Below, piece after piece: positions 1 through 10,783 of a DNA stretch of 64,000 nucleotides. Each line of letters starts with the position of its first letter. Position 1 is the stretch's first letter. Source of the DNA: Orbaceae bacterium lpD02 (GTDB lineage Bacteria > Pseudomonadota > Gammaproteobacteria > Enterobacterales > Orbaceae); contig CP133960.1 in assembly GCA_036251875.1 (NCBI GenBank), positions 2,586,258 through 2,650,257 on the forward strand, given 5' to 3'. The translations under genes were made by a program, and so were the position numbers. Under the pieces are notes generated by a model, which was not told the origin of the DNA, searched no databases, and saw nothing but the letters and a program-made list of their open reading frames with translations.

Positions 1-1
1 A

Positions 2-1405
2 GCAACGATTGCACAAGCGGGTCCTGCTGGTGCTTTACTTTCTTATGCCATTATTGGTTTGATGGTCTATTTTTTAATGACCAGTTTAGGTGAGCTTGCC
101 GCCTATTTGCCAGTATCAGGGACATTCGCGACTTATGGTGCAAGGTATGTTGATGAATCCTTTGGTTTTGCCATCGGATGGAACTATTGGTATAACTGGG
201 CAATCACAGTCGCAGTCGATTTAGTCGCGGCGCAATTAGTTATCTCTTATTGGTTTGATTCCGGTAGCTATAATTGGCTATGGAGCGTGCTTTTTTTAAG
301 TATTATTTTCCTACTTAATTATATTTCAGTAAAAGGCTTTGGCGAGGCTGAATTTTGGTTCTCGTTAATAAAAGTCGTTACGGTGATTATCTTCATACTA
401 TTAGGTACAGGGATGATTATTAATATTTTTTTAGATTGGTATCATCATGCAAGTGTGGTTACGGTTGATGGCATTGCAACAATAGTATCGACATCCCAAA
501 GCCCTTGGTATAATTGGACAATTGGTGATGCTCCTTTTGTTGGCGGATTTTCCTCAATGATTGGCGTTGCGATGATTGTTGGGTTTTCTTTTCAAGGGAC
601 GGAGCTAATTGGGATCGCGGCGGGTGAGTCTGAAAATCCAGAAAAGAATATTCCCAAATCAATTAAGCAAGTATTTTGGCGAATTTTACTTTTTTATGTA
701 TTAGCGATTTTTGTTGTGAGCTTAATTATTCCTTATACCGATCCGAGCTTATTACGTAACGATGAAACGGATATTAGTGTCAGCCCATTTACGCTGGTTT
801 TTGAAAATGCAGGACTACTTTTTGCCGCAGCATTAATGAATGCGGTGATTTTAACTTCTGTTTTATCGGCTGGAAATTCCGGTTTATATGCCTCAACGCG
901 TATGCTCTATGCGTTAGCTAAAGAGGGCAAAGCCCCTAAGTTATTCACTCGTTTATCGCATTCTGGAGTACCAAGATTGGCGTTACTCGCGACGACCTTT
1001 ATTGCTATGCTCTGTTTTTTAACCTCAATGTTTGAAGATAGAGAAGTGTATTTATGGTTACTTAACCTATCAGGTATGACAGGCTTTATTGCTTGGCTTG
1101 GCATAGCGATTAGCCATTACCGTTTTAGGAAAGGGTATATTGCCCAAGGCCTTGATCTTGACAAATTGCCATACCGATCAAGTTTGTTCCCGTTTGGTCC
1201 AATATTTGCTTTTGCGCTGTGTTTAATTATTACCCTTGGGCAGAATTATGAAGCCTTTTTACAAGATCAAATTGATTGGAATGGTGTTATTGCAACTTAT
1301 ATTGGCATTCCACTATTTTTAGTGATTATGTTTAGTTACAAATTGTTAAAAAGAACAAAGTGGATTAAATACCAAGATATGGATTTTAGCCGTATTAAAT
1401 ACTAA
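2..1405 (+). CDS. lysP: Lysine-specific permease LysP, 5' end outside window
   Basis: Amino acid-polyamine-organocation (APC) family proton symporter of the inner membrane that imports L-lysine. The reading frame is open from base 2 and runs continuously into the recognisable LysP core, so the true start lies before the window. The frame reads GPAGALLSYAIIGLMVYF at the left edge, which matches the end of TM1/TM2 of E. coli LysP. Further matches run the whole length (SLGELAAYLPVSGTFATYG, GWNYWYNWA, VGFSFQGTELIGIAAGES, SRMLYALA-type helix 8, LGIAISHYRFRKGY). About 40 N-terminal residues are missing. The gene converges on infA. In E. coli LysP also acts as a co-sensor for CadC; nothing here shows whether that holds in this organism. 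Confidence 0.93.
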   Translation, partial: ATIAQAGPAGALLSYAIIGLMVYFLMTSLGELAAYLPVSGTFATYGARYVDESFGFAIGWNYWYNWAITVAVDLVAAQLVISYWFDSGSYNWLWSVLFLSIIFLLNYISVKGFGEAEFWFSLIKVVTVIIFILLGTGMIINIFLDWYHHASVVTVDGIATIVSTSQSPWYNWTIGDAPFVGGFSSMIGVAMIVGFSFQGTELIGIAAGESENPEKNIPKSIKQVFWRILLFYVLAIFVVSLIIPYTDPSLLRNDETDISVSPFTLVFENAGLLFAAALMNAVILTSVLSAGNSGLYASTRMLYALAKEGKAPKLFTRLSHSGVPRLALLATTFIAMLCFLTSMFEDREVYLWLLNLSGMTGFIAWLGIAISHYRFRKGYIAQGLDLDKLPYRSSLFPFGPIFAFALCLIITLGQNYEAFLQDQIDWNGVIATYIGIPLFLVIMFSYKLLKRTKWIKYQDMDFSRIKY

Positions 1406-1425
1406 TTTTTAGCTAAACCAAGCCG

Positions 1426-1449
1426 GTATCGCGCAATTTGGCGCGATAC
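1426..1449. terminator. Hairpin between convergent lysP and infA
   Basis: A perfect 9-bp GC-rich inverted repeat (GTATCGCGC / GCGCGATAC) with a 6-nt loop sits between two converging stop codons. There is no clear T-tract on either side, so it is only a possible bidirectional terminator. The position is the main argument. Confidence 0.4.
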
Positions 1450-1476
1450 AATATGGCATAAATAGAAAATGGATTA

Positions 1477-1931
<455 letters not shown>

Positions 1932-2813
1932 TTAATATTTTTGACCGGTTATACGGCACCATTCTTCTTTGGTTACCACCGGATCTAGCTTAAAATATTC
2001 TTGGTAAGTGTCACACACACTCACTGATTGATTATCTAAAATGCCCGATAAGCCTAACAAACCATACGGTTTTACCAGTACACTGATGTGGGGCTCTAGT
2101 TCTCTTAGCGGGCCGGCTAAAATATTAGCAACGACCACGTCAGCGAGTAAGTTCGCAGGCACATCCTTAGCGAGATACAGCGATAGTTTATTACTAACGC
2201 CATTGCGCTCGGCGTTATCACGACTTGCTTGTAGTGCTTGTGGATCGATATCAATACCAATTGCCGCTTTAGCGCCTAATTTTAACGCCGCAATGGCTAA
2301 AATACCTGAACCACAACCATAATCGATAATCACCTTATCTTGTAAATCAAGTCCATCTAACCATTGCAGGCATAGGGCGGTGGTTGGGTGTGTTCCGGTA
2401 CCAAAAGCAAGACCCGGATCGAGCATCACATTAACGGCATCAGGATCGGGAATATCACGCCAACTTGGACAGATCCAAAGGCGTTTACCAAATTGCATGG
2501 GATGAAAATTATCCATCCATTCGCGTTCCCAATCTTTATCTTCGAGTTGCTCAATTTTATAGTGCAATTCATTGCTAAATAGTGGCGATGCTTGCAGTGA
2601 ATCAATTAAGTGTTTGGTATCTATATCTGCTTCATATAAACCAATAACATCAGTATTGCCCCATAAACGGGTTTCACCTGGCAAAGGTTCAAATACTGGC
2701 GTATCATAAGTATCTTGAAAGGTTACCGATACTGCGCCGTTCTCTTCGAGCAAATCACTGAATTGTTCGGCTTTATCATTAGTCGTATTAATTTTAAGTT
2801 GGATCCAAGGCAT
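1932..2813 (-). CDS. prmA: Ribosomal protein L11 methyltransferase
   Basis: SAM-dependent methyltransferase that trimethylates amino groups of ribosomal protein L11. At 293 residues it has the usual length. The N-terminal substrate-recognition domain starts [17 protein letters not shown]. The central linker carries the PrmA signature [15 protein letters not shown], followed by the SAM motif [14 protein letters not shown] and an acidic [11 protein letters not shown]. The NILAGPL block corresponds to the NPP-like motif IV region. The start codon lies 1 bp after the panF stop, so the two are cotranscribed. The order yhdT-panF-prmA is the E. coli order, though there dusB-fis follow and here they do not. 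Confidence 0.96.
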   Translation of the reverse strand: MPWIQLKINTTNDKAEQFSDLLEENGAVSVTFQDTYDTPVFEPLPGETRLWGNTDVIGLYEADIDTKHLIDSLQASPLFSNELHYKIEQLEDKDWEREWMDNFHPMQFGKRLWICPSWRDIPDPDAVNVMLDPGLAFGTGTHPTTALCLQWLDGLDLQDKVIIDYGCGSGILAIAALKLGAKAAIGIDIDPQALQASRDNAERNGVSNKLSLYLAKDVPANLLADVVVANILAGPLRELEPHISVLVKPYGLLGLSGILDNQSVSVCDTYQEYFKLDPVVTKEEWCRITGQKY

Positions 2814-2814
2814 A

Positions 2815-4248
2815 TTAATCTCTATTTGCTAAATGTTTGCCAAAATAATTGGCGAGTAAAAAGGCCACTAATCCGACAATTAATGCCGGTACAATCGGGT
2901 GGAAACTAAAAATTTGTATATTACTGCTAGCTAATATCACATAGCAAGCTGCGCCCAACGTCATCGATGCCAATGCGCCATAAGCATTAGCATGTTGCCA
3001 ATATAGACCTAAAACGAGTGGCCACAAAAATACCGCTTCTAATCCACCAAACGCCAGTAAATTTAACCAGATCACCATCTCAGGCGGACGCCAAGCGGTT
3101 ACAATTAATAGCACACCAAAAATAAAGGTAATCACAACCGATAAACGCGTCAGGGTTTTATCATATTTTTTCATCTCGGGTTTTATTGATAGAAAGAGAT
3201 CTTTAATAATAACCGAGGAGACCTGTAATAGCTGAGCGTTGATTGTTGACATAATAGCGGCAAGCGGCGCGGCTAAAAAAATACCTGCGGCAATAGGGGG
3301 AAGTACACTCACTATCAAATTAGGCACAACTTGATCGGGGATTGCTAGATTAGGTAAAATGGCCCGGCCGAGTGCGCCAGATAAATGCATGGTAAACATG
3401 ATTAGCGTAACCATAATAGTGCCTAAAATAATCCCACTATGAACGGCTTTACTGTCTTTATACGCCATACATCTCACCGCAGTATGAGGCAAACCGACTA
3501 CACCAAAGCAGACTAAAACCCAAAATGACACCATAAATGGAAAATCCATAAAATTATCCGGTCCTTGTGGCGTCAATAGTGCGGGGTCAGTTTGTTTTAT
3601 GGTCGCAATAATTTGTGTTATACCACCACCGGCATAAATAACGGCAATCAGCAAAATAATAGCACCGATTAACATAACCATGCCTTGAAAAGCATCATTT
3701 AAAATGCCGGCCCGAAATCCACCAAAAGCGGTATAGATAACAGTACCAATGCCAAAAATCAGTAAACCATACCCATAAGGGATACCGACAGAGGACTCTA
3801 ACAACCTAGCACCACCAACAAATTGTACGGTCATTGCACCAACAAACGCAACAATAATCGCGATACTCGCAAGCCAGACAATTAAGCGACTATTATAGCG
3901 CGCATATAGCATATCACTTAAGGTTAGCGCATGATATTGGCGCGCTAAAATAGCAAACTTTTTGCCTAAAATACCTAATGACAAAAGTACAGTAGGGACT
4001 TGAATCATGGCTAGCAAAACCCACCCTAAGCCAAATTTATATGCAGCGCCAGGGCCGCCAATAAAAGAGCTAGCGCTAATATAAGTAGCGGCAAGTGTCA
4101 TAGCAAGAAGAAATCCGCCCATGGTTCGGTTACCGATAAAATAATCGGTAAATTGTTCGCTTTTTTTACGCTTAAGGTAAGCATAGGCTGAAATCGCAAA
4201 AACCAGCGTGAGGTAAAGCACTAAAGGAACAATAATATCAATCTGCAT
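2815..4248 (-). CDS. panF: Sodium/pantothenate symporter
   Basis: Sodium:solute symporter family (SSS) transporter of the inner membrane that imports pantothenate, the precursor of coenzyme A. At 477 residues it is near the E. coli length (about 483). It has the family layout of 12-13 hydrophobic segments, with the SSS signature in [13 protein letters not shown] and in the [16 protein letters not shown] region. It is placed between yhdT and prmA with 14 bp and 1 bp spacing, so a three-gene operon is likely. Assignment to pantothenate rather than proline or another solute rests on the conserved neighbourhood and overall similarity. Confidence 0.92.
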   Translation of the reverse strand: MQIDIIVPLVLYLTLVFAISAYAYLKRKKSEQFTDYFIGNRTMGGFLLAMTLAATYISASSFIGGPGAAYKFGLGWVLLAMIQVPTVLLSLGILGKKFAILARQYHALTLSDMLYARYNSRLIVWLASIAIIVAFVGAMTVQFVGGARLLESSVGIPYGYGLLIFGIGTVIYTAFGGFRAGILNDAFQGMVMLIGAIILLIAVIYAGGGITQIIATIKQTDPALLTPQGPDNFMDFPFMVSFWVLVCFGVVGLPHTAVRCMAYKDSKAVHSGIILGTIMVTLIMFTMHLSGALGRAILPNLAIPDQVVPNLIVSVLPPIAAGIFLAAPLAAIMSTINAQLLQVSSVIIKDLFLSIKPEMKKYDKTLTRLSVVITFIFGVLLIVTAWRPPEMVIWLNLLAFGGLEAVFLWPLVLGLYWQHANAYGALASMTLGAACYVILASSNIQIFSFHPIVPALIVGLVAFLLANYFGKHLANRD

Positions 4249-4262
4249 AAAATATAGCGTCT

Positions 4263-4520
4263 TTATTGGTTAAGTTTTTGCTCTGATCGCTCTTTTCCGA
4301 GAGGAATATCTTTAAATCGATATTTAACAACTAAGTAGCAAATTAGAATAAACCCGATAGGTGCCAGTATACAGGATATTTCAAACCAAGCAGGAAATCC
4401 CAGTACACCTTGCTCATCAGCGAGGAAGTAAGCTGATATCACCCAAGAGATAAGATATAAAGCGGTAATATATAGCGATATTCTTGCCTCTTTATGCGCT
4501 TGTAAATAACGTTTATCCAT
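4263..4520 (-). CDS. yhdT: YhdT-family small membrane protein
   Basis: Eighty-five residues with two hydrophobic segments (about 15-37 and 47-66) and a basic C-terminal tail. It matches the YhdT family (DUF997), which is encoded directly upstream of panF in many gammaproteobacteria. It is first in the yhdT-panF-prmA transcription unit. The biochemical role is not established. The fixed linkage suggests a small partner subunit of the symporter, comparable to the short subunits found beside other SSS transporters, but that is inference. Confidence 0.85.
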   Translation of the reverse strand: MDKRYLQAHKEARISLYITALYLISWVISAYFLADEQGVLGFPAWFEISCILAPIGFILICYLVVKYRFKDIPLGKERSEQKLNQ

Positions 4521-4662
4521 TGAACAACCTGTAGCTATAACCCCAAAAGGGCATTAGATTAAAATAAACCTCATAAATAAGCAAGCCAGATATTGCTAGG
4601 TAATATTTGCGCTTTAAGTTAGTGCGAGTATAATGCCCTCGATACCACATAAGGAGAGTTTT

Positions 4663-4863
4663 ATGAGTAAATATCAACACAAAAAAGGCACCATCCGTGC
4701 TAATGCTTTAGCGGCATTAATGAGTGACCCATTATTTAAACAACGTATTGAAACTAATCTAAAAGGCAAAGGTAGTTTTAAGCGTAAAGCGAAACACTGT
4801 AAACGAGATTATCAAGGAGCAGATAAAAGTAGTCTAGTTAGTCTATTTTTATCTGCTTTTTGA
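4663..4863 (+). CDS. arfA: Alternative ribosome-rescue factor A
   Basis: ArfA rescues ribosomes stalled on nonstop mRNA by recruiting release factor RF2. From the ATG at 4663, which is preceded by AAGGAGAG, the gene encodes 66 residues. It has the ArfA core [20 protein letters not shown], then DPLFKQRIE and the basic [12 protein letters not shown] tail that enters the mRNA channel. An ATG 30 bp upstream is in frame but lacks this Shine-Dalgarno. The last 15 codons are made of an inverted repeat that ends right before the stop (see the separate hairpin entry), the family's known autoregulatory device. The residues encoded by the hairpin are probably absent from the functional protein. Confidence 0.9.
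   Translation: MSKYQHKKGTIRANALAALMSDPLFKQRIETNLKGKGSFKRKAKHCKRDYQGADKSSLVSLFLSAF
4818..4861 (+). terminator. Intragenic terminator hairpin of arfA producing a nonstop mRNA
   Basis: AGCAGATAAAAGTAG (4818-4832) pairs with CTATTTTTATCTGCT (4843-4857) over 15 bp with a single G-U pair. The loop is 10 nt, and the 3' arm runs into TTTT immediately followed by the TGA stop at 4861. Transcription ending in the T-tract, or RNase III cutting of the stem, would remove the stop codon. ArfA would then be made from a nonstop message that is itself destroyed by trans-translation when tmRNA is active. This mechanism is known for arfA in E. coli (RNase III cleavage) and in relatives that use termination. 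Confidence 0.85.
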
Positions 4864-5018
4864 TCTCCCCACGAGTATTTGAGCATCTGTTGGACGCTAA
4901 AAATATTTATCGTTATTTAAAACACGCTAACATCATGTTATGCCGCACATTAACAGATAAAATGATGTTTTATCCTATAGTTGTTATTTGTATATTTAAT
5001 ATATTTACTTAATAAACG

Positions 5019-5034
5019 CTGGTATAATGTACAG
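5019..5034 (+). promoter_or_regulatory. LexA (SOS) box overlapping the uvrA promoter
   Basis: CTGGTATAATGTACAG fits the gammaproteobacterial LexA consensus CTGT-N8-ACAG with one mismatch in the left half-site. A perfect -10 hexamer TATAAT (5023-5028) lies inside the box, so LexA binding would block RNA polymerase. The box is 57 bp before the uvrA start. SOS control of uvrA is well established in E. coli. Confidence 0.72.
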
Positions 5035-5090
5035 TTCATTTTTGGTTTTTGCCCTAAATTATTATTTTAACGTCGATAAAGAAGAGATAC

Positions 5091-7928
5091 ATGTCAATTA
5101 AAAATATTGAAATTCGTGGTGCACGTACACACAACCTGAAAAATATTAATGTCACCATTCCGCGTGATAAGTTAGTTGTTATTACGGGTATTTCAGGTTC
5201 TGGTAAATCTTCCCTAGCATTTGATACCTTATATGCTGAAGGGCAAAGGCGTTATGTAGAATCATTATCAGCTTATGCGCGTCAGTTTTTATCATTGATG
5301 GAAAAGCCTGACGTTGATCATATCGAGGGACTCTCTCCCGCGATTTCGATTGAACAAAAATCAACTTCGCACAACCCTCGTTCGACAGTGGGCACCATTA
5401 CCGAAATTTACGATTATCTACGTTTGCTCTATGCACGTATTGGTGAGCCTCGCTGCCCAACGCATCACCTCCAATTGGCGGCGCAAACCGTGTCCCAGAT
5501 GGTTGATTCAATTATGGCATTGCCAGCAGAGCATCGCTATATGTTGCTCGCTCCAGTTGTTACCGAGCGTAAAGGTGAGTTTGTTAAATTATTTGAACAA
5601 CTATCGGCAAGTGGTTACATTCGAGTGCGAGTTGATGGCGATATTTATGACTTATCTGATCCACCAGTATTAGAATTGCAAAAGAAACACACTATTGAAG
5701 TTGTGGTTGACCGTTTTCGTATTCGCGATGATTTGAAGTCTCGGCTTGCAGAATCGATTGAAACGGCGCTATCGATCACGAATGGCATCATTAAAGTTGC
5801 TAATTTAGATGAGCCAAATAGCCAAGAGATCCTTTTTTCAGCGAATTTTGCCTGCTCGATTTGTGGTTATAGCATATCTGAATTAGAACCCAGACTCTTT
5901 TCATTTAACAATCCAGCGGGTGCTTGCCCAGATTGTGATGGTTTAGGGGTTCAGCAATATTTTGATGAAAAACGTATTGTACAAATGCCAGATGTTTCGC
6001 TTGCTGCTGGTGCTATTAAAGGCTGGGATCGCCGTAACTTTTATTACTTCCAAATGTTAAAGTCGTTAGCGGAACATTATAAATTTGATATTGATTCGCC
6101 GTTTGAAAAACTCCCCAGCAAAATTAAAAATATTATTTTAAATGGTTCTGGTCGTGAAGATATTCAGTTTGTTTATACCAACGATCGTGGTGATTCAGTT
6201 AAACGCACGCATCCATTTGAAGGGATTTTAAATAATCTGAGCCGTCGTTATAAAGAGACCGATTCGCAAACGATTCGTGAAGAATTAGCTAAATACATTA
6301 GTAATCGATCATGTCCGAGTTGCCAAGGTTCAAGGTTAAGACTCGAGGCACGTAATGTCTTTATTGATGACACTAACCTACCTGCCATTAGCGAATTAAG
6401 CATCCATAATGCTAAGGCTTTTTTTGGTGCACTCAGCTTAACTGGGCAACGCGCTAAAATTGCGGAAAAAATATTAAAAGAGATTAATGAACGGCTACAA
6501 TTCCTCGTTAATGTCGGGCTAAACTACTTAAATTTATCGCGCTCGGCGGAGACATTGTCAGGCGGTGAGGCACAACGAATAAGACTGGCAAGCCAGATCG
6601 GCGCAGGGCTAGTTGGCGTTATGTATGTGCTCGATGAGCCATCAATAGGTTTACATCAGCGCGATAACTCAAAATTGATTGATACATTGACTCATTTACG
6701 TGACTTAGGTAATAGCGTTATTGTGGTTGAACATGATGAAGATGCTATTTTAGCGGCTGATTATTTAATCGATATTGGCCCTGGCGCGGGTGTGCATGGT
6801 GGTGAAATTATTGCACAGGGCACGCCAGAACAAGTCATGAAAAATAAAGATTCACTGACGGGTAAATACTTATCGGGTAAAGAGAAAATTGAAATCCCGA
6901 CCAAGCGAACCAAACTAGATAAAAAGAAACAGTTATCATTAATTGGTGCGACTGGTAATAATTTAAAAAATGTCACCTTGAATATTCCGGTAGGTTTATT
7001 CACCTGCATAACTGGCGTTTCAGGCTCGGGGAAATCGACCCTTATCAATGACACGCTTTATCCATTAGCGCAAAACGAGCTTAATCGAGCCGAGAAAAGC
7101 GATATTGCGCCGTATAAAGAAATTAAAGGTTTAGATCATTTTGATAAAGTGATCGCGATCGACCAAAGCCCAATCGGCCGAACACCGCGCTCAAATCCAG
7201 CAACGTACACGGGCTTTTTTACCTCCATTCGTGAGTTATACGCTGGAGTACCAGAAGCAAGAGCGAGAGGATATAATCCCGGTCGTTTCAGTTTTAATGT
7301 TAAAGGTGGTCGCTGTGAAGCCTGCCAAGGCGATGGTTTAATTAAAGTTGAAATGCACTTTTTACCTGATGTATATGTACCTTGTGATCAATGCCACGGT
7401 AAGCGCTATAATCGTGAAACGTTAGAAGTTAAATACAAAGGCAAGGCGATTAATGAAGTATTAGACATGACGGTTGAAGAGGGGAGAGCCTTTTTTGACG
7501 TGGTGCCAATGATTGCACGTCGGTTACAAACGTTAGTCGATGTTGGCTTATCCTATATTACAATAGGCCAATCGGCAACGACCTTGTCTGGCGGTGAAGC
7601 ACAGCGTGTTAAACTCGCTAAAGAATTATCGAAACGAGATACGGGTAAAACACTCTATATTTTAGACGAGCCAACAACCGGATTACATTTTGCCGATGTT
7701 AAGCAGTTATTAAATCAACTGCATCTATTGCGCGATCGTGGCAATACCGTGGTGGTTATCGAACATAATTTAGATGTGATAAAAACCGCCGATTGGATCG
7801 TTGATTTAGGTCCTGAAGGGGGGAATGGCGGTGGTGAAATTATCGCTCAAGGTACGCCAGAAGATGTGGCTAAATGTAAACAGTCCTATACAGGAATTTA
7901 TTTAAAACCTATACTAGCAAAGAAATAG
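5091..7928 (+). CDS. uvrA: Excinuclease ABC subunit UvrA
   Basis: DNA-damage sensor of nucleotide excision repair, a dimeric ABC ATPase that loads UvrB at lesions. At 945 residues it is near the E. coli length (940). Two ATPase modules are visible. Module I has Walker [10 protein letters not shown] near residue 32 and signature [12 protein letters not shown] near 490. Module II has Walker [11 protein letters not shown] near 645 and [15 protein letters not shown] near 832. Both D-loop regions carry DEPS or DEPT. The Zn-binding cysteine clusters (CSICGY, CPDC, CPSC and [14 protein letters not shown]) are intact. It starts with ATG after AAGAAGAGAT. A LexA-like box upstream suggests SOS induction. 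plsY follows after 21 bp. Confidence 0.98.
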   Translation: MSIKNIEIRGARTHNLKNINVTIPRDKLVVITGISGSGKSSLAFDTLYAEGQRRYVESLSAYARQFLSLMEKPDVDHIEGLSPAISIEQKSTSHNPRSTVGTITEIYDYLRLLYARIGEPRCPTHHLQLAAQTVSQMVDSIMALPAEHRYMLLAPVVTERKGEFVKLFEQLSASGYIRVRVDGDIYDLSDPPVLELQKKHTIEVVVDRFRIRDDLKSRLAESIETALSITNGIIKVANLDEPNSQEILFSANFACSICGYSISELEPRLFSFNNPAGACPDCDGLGVQQYFDEKRIVQMPDVSLAAGAIKGWDRRNFYYFQMLKSLAEHYKFDIDSPFEKLPSKIKNIILNGSGREDIQFVYTNDRGDSVKRTHPFEGILNNLSRRYKETDSQTIREELAKYISNRSCPSCQGSRLRLEARNVFIDDTNLPAISELSIHNAKAFFGALSLTGQRAKIAEKILKEINERLQFLVNVGLNYLNLSRSAETLSGGEAQRIRLASQIGAGLVGVMYVLDEPSIGLHQRDNSKLIDTLTHLRDLGNSVIVVEHDEDAILAADYLIDIGPGAGVHGGEIIAQGTPEQVMKNKDSLTGKYLSGKEKIEIPTKRTKLDKKKQLSLIGATGNNLKNVTLNIPVGLFTCITGVSGSGKSTLINDTLYPLAQNELNRAEKSDIAPYKEIKGLDHFDKVIAIDQSPIGRTPRSNPATYTGFFTSIRELYAGVPEARARGYNPGRFSFNVKGGRCEACQGDGLIKVEMHFLPDVYVPCDQCHGKRYNRETLEVKYKGKAINEVLDMTVEEGRAFFDVVPMIARRLQTLVDVGLSYITIGQSATTLSGGEAQRVKLAKELSKRDTGKTLYILDEPTTGLHFADVKQLLNQLHLLRDRGNTVVVIEHNLDVIKTADWIVDLGPEGGNGGGEIIAQGTPEDVAKCKQSYTGIYLKPILAKK

Positions 7929-7949
7929 CCTCAACATAAGGAACACTAT

Positions 7950-8564
7950 TTGCTGCTGATCTCGATTATGATGATAGCCGCTTATATAAGCGGTTCATTA
8001 TCTGGTGCGCTAATTGTTAGCAAACTGATGCATTTACGCAATCCTAGTGATTATGGTTCTCATAATCCTGGTGCGACCAACATGTTAAGAGTCAATGGTA
8101 AATTCCCTGCATTGTGCGTACTGATTTTTGATATGCTAAAAGGCTTATTACCTGTTTATTTATCTTATCGGCTAAATATTTCACCATTTTTTTTAGGGAT
8201 TATCGCTATTGCTGCTTGCCTCGGCCATATTTTTCCTTGTTTTTTTCGTTTTCAAGGTGGAAAGGGCGTAGCAACAGCATTAGGTTCAATGGTGATGATT
8301 GGTTTTGACTTCTCGGGATTATTTATTGCAACGTGGTTGATAACGATTGTCATCACCGGTTATTCTTCCGTTGCGGCAATTATTAGTTTTTTATTGGCGC
8401 CTTTATTTGTTTGGTTTATTCGTCCTGAACTCACCATGCCCGTTGCCATGCTATCATGCTTAATTATCATTCGTCATGCCAGCAATATTGGGCGCCTAAT
8501 TAAAGGCGAGGAGCCCAAAATTCTTAATAGAAATAAAAAGTCTAAAATAAATATTAACTATTAA
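7950..8564 (+). CDS. plsY: Glycerol-3-phosphate acyltransferase PlsY
   Basis: Inner-membrane enzyme that transfers an acyl group from acyl-phosphate to glycerol-3-phosphate, the first step of phospholipid synthesis. Its 204 residues match the family length. The three family motifs are visible: SGSLSGALIVSKL with the following NPSDYGSHNPGATNMLR, the PCFFRFQGGKGVATALG glycine-rich loop, and a C-terminal RHASNIGRLIKGEEPK. The start is taken as TTG at 7950, because AAGGA lies 7 bases upstream and no ATG precedes the first membrane helix. It lies 21 bp after uvrA and is likely cotranscribed. Confidence 0.93.
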   Translation: MLLISIMMIAAYISGSLSGALIVSKLMHLRNPSDYGSHNPGATNMLRVNGKFPALCVLIFDMLKGLLPVYLSYRLNISPFFLGIIAIAACLGHIFPCFFRFQGGKGVATALGSMVMIGFDFSGLFIATWLITIVITGYSSVAAIISFLLAPLFVWFIRPELTMPVAMLSCLIIIRHASNIGRLIKGEEPKILNRNKKSKININY

Positions 8565-8633
8565 CTATTATGGCGATTAACGTTGGTCGTCGTAGATTTT
8601 TAATATAATTCAGTTGAGCCTATAATCCTTCGA

Positions 8634-9818
8634 TTATTGAGTGCCATTATTTAGACGAAAAATATATAAAACTACTGGAATTGCAACAATATTTATCGCC
8701 GCAGCTATAACCCAGATCGCACCTGGCCAGTCATTTCTAATCGTAAAATAGAAAAATGAGAAAAATAGAGGTGCAATAATTGATGATAGGCTTAATGTTG
8801 ATGAAATGACACCTTGAAGCTGCCCCTGTTGATCACTTAGGATTTGGGTGGTCGCAAAGCTTTGTAGCGCTGGATTACCGATACTGCCAAGTGTAAAAAC
8901 AGGAATTATCATAAACACCATCCAGCTACTTGTTGCAAAAGCCATGGTACAAAAACCAATACATAAAGCGAGAATGCTTAATAAAATAGTTTTTTTTCTT
9001 CCCAAAATACGGACGGCTAATTCTGGTAAAAAAATTTGTGATAAACTCTGACAAAGGCCAAACATTGCTAGAGATAGTCCTATCTGATATCCGTTCCAAC
9101 CAAAAGCATCATTGCCCCACATCGCCCAACAAATACTGCAAGCTTCTCCTGTAAAACTGAGAATTAAAAAAATAGAAATAATTGGTAAGATATTTTTTGT
9201 TGTTAGCAACCAGTCAACTGACTGCAAAGGGGTAAACGTTAATAATTTAAACTCTTTTTTTATCACAGTACAAGTTTCAGGTAACACTAATAGAGTGAAA
9301 AGAAAATTACCCGCGTTAAGTAATGAGACGATAAGAAAGGGTAATCGGACCCAGTATTCACCAAGAATGCCTCCAAATATTGGGCCGAGAATAAACCCCA
9401 TGCCAAACATAGCATTAAACAGACCAAAATACCTAGTTCGTTTTTCTGGAGCTGAAATATCGGTAACACAAGCCATTGCAGCGGGAAGGCTGGCACTTGT
9501 AATACCAGCGATTGCACGACTTATTATTAATGACGTTATATTAGTTGAAAAAAAGATGAAAACATAGCTGATAGCTGCACCAGCGAGCGATAATAGCAAT
9601 ACGGTTCGTCTTCCCATCCTATCACTTAATGCGCCTAATAAAGGTGAAAAAATAAACTGCATCAAAGCATACAGCATGGTCAAAATACCCATATAAATAG
9701 CTATGTTTTCAGTCTGTGTTATATCGCGTAATAAAGCAGGTAGAATGGGAAAAATAATACCAATCCCAATAGCATCAAGGAGAATAGTAGTAAAAATAGC
9801 AATAAGAGGTTTGTTCAT
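8634..9818 (-). CDS. TetA-type MFS multidrug/tetracycline exporter
   Basis: Major facilitator protein of 394 residues with about 12 hydrophobic segments, related to the TetA drug:H+ antiporter branch. It shows the N-terminal LLDAIGIGIIFPILPALLRD helix, motif A GALSDRMGRRTVLLLSL in the TM2-TM3 loop, and motif C-like GMGFILGPIFGG in TM5. These resemble TetA(B), but overall similarity looks moderate. There is no divergent tetR-type repressor next to it, which classical tet determinants have. It may therefore export another compound, and resistance cannot be claimed. It is monocistronic on the minus strand. Confidence 0.8.
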   Translation of the reverse strand: MNKPLIAIFTTILLDAIGIGIIFPILPALLRDITQTENIAIYMGILTMLYALMQFIFSPLLGALSDRMGRRTVLLLSLAGAAISYVFIFFSTNITSLIISRAIAGITSASLPAAMACVTDISAPEKRTRYFGLFNAMFGMGFILGPIFGGILGEYWVRLPFLIVSLLNAGNFLFTLLVLPETCTVIKKEFKLLTFTPLQSVDWLLTTKNILPIISIFLILSFTGEACSICWAMWGNDAFGWNGYQIGLSLAMFGLCQSLSQIFLPELAVRILGRKKTILLSILALCIGFCTMAFATSSWMVFMIIPVFTLGSIGNPALQSFATTQILSDQQGQLQGVISSTLSLSSIIAPLFFSFFYFTIRNDWPGAIWVIAAAINIVAIPVVLYIFRLNNGTQ

Positions 9819-10122
9819 ATAGCGTTCCTATTAAAACTAGCTCAATATTTTAGAGAGCTAATTTTGACTAATAACACCTGAGATTCATTCAGGTGGTTTT
9901 GGAATACGCTAGCTGACAATATGTAGAACACACTTTCAGGGTATGCGTTGATAACTTTAAGCTATCAATTTTTCGCGTGGTTAAGTTAATACTGTTTAAT
10001 GCTACTTTTTTTAAAGCTGCATTGCAACAATATTTAATGCGCTACAATAAATATCTCAAATAAACATTGTGCGCTATCGTGAATAACATCTATCATAGTA
10101 GACTTTTAATATAATTAAGAAA
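9819..10122. other. Intergenic region upstream of the MFS gene
   Basis: About 300 bp of AT-rich DNA between two minus-strand genes. A 7-bp inverted repeat CACCTGA/TCAGGTG (9875-9895, 7-nt loop) lies 57 bp before the MFS start and could be an operator or leader hairpin. It has no convincing T-tract on either strand. Nothing else is recognisable. Confidence 0.35.
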
Positions 10123-10770
10123 TTATGCTCTATTTGTTGTATTGTTGCTATTTTTAGCTGACACAACCGGTAGCTTGAGATGCCAATAAATTGCCAATAA
10201 GCGAATCATCAGTGTAGTGATTATTCCCAATGAGGTCGCGATATCAATTGCAAAACCTAAATACAGATAGGAGATTACATGCACGGTGCCGCCAATTAGG
10301 CAAGCGGTTGCGTAGATATCAGTGCGAAATACCATCGGAATATCTCTCGCCAGTACATCACGTAAAATGCCGCCGCCTACACCCGTTAACACTCCCATAC
10401 AGATCATGACTAATGCATTAACCTCTGATGCAATAGCTTTATTAACGCCAATACCAACAAATACTGCAAGACCAATGGCATCAAGCACCGGCATTAACCA
10501 TTTAGGATATTTAGTGGTCGCAGAGTAGCGAATAAATAACATAGATAAGAGCGAGGTAATAATCGCAACCCATAAGTCAGTTGAATCTGTGATCCAAAAG
10601 ATCGGGCCGTGATTTAAGATGATGTCGCGGATTGTACCACCACCAATAGCGGTTATTACCCCTAAAACTAGCGCTCCAATAGGATCCATCTCTTTTTTGG
10701 ATGCTAATAATACGCCAGAGATAGCAAACACAATAGTACCTAAAATATCACACCAAAATATATAGTTCAT
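10123..10770 (-). CDS. TRIC/UPF0126 family channel-like membrane protein (YicG/YadS type)
   Basis: Integral membrane protein of 215 residues built as a duplicated three-helix unit plus a seventh helix. Each repeat carries the family signature GGGxxRD: IGGGTIRDIIL near residues 40-50 and GVGGGILRDVLARDIP near 125-140. Bacterial members are homologues of trimeric intracellular cation channels and of E. coli YicG and YadS. The physiological substrate in gammaproteobacteria is debated (cation flux, or glycine uptake for some members). It lies 13 bp after mtnN in the same direction, so the two are probably cotranscribed. Confidence 0.85.
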   Translation of the reverse strand: MNYIFWCDILGTIVFAISGVLLASKKEMDPIGALVLGVITAIGGGTIRDIILNHGPIFWITDSTDLWVAIITSLLSMLFIRYSATTKYPKWLMPVLDAIGLAVFVGIGVNKAIASEVNALVMICMGVLTGVGGGILRDVLARDIPMVFRTDIYATACLIGGTVHVISYLYLGFAIDIATSLGIITTLMIRLLAIYWHLKLPVVSAKNSNNTTNRA

Positions 10771-10783
10771 CGTTAGCTCAGTA

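Noticed and set aside
9112-9567. Long plus-strand reading frame inside the MFS gene
   Set aside because: It is the antisense shadow of the well-supported minus-strand transporter.
8634-9818. Calling the MFS gene a tetracycline resistance determinant
   Set aside because: Similarity to TetA is family-level and no tetR is adjacent; resistance cannot be inferred.
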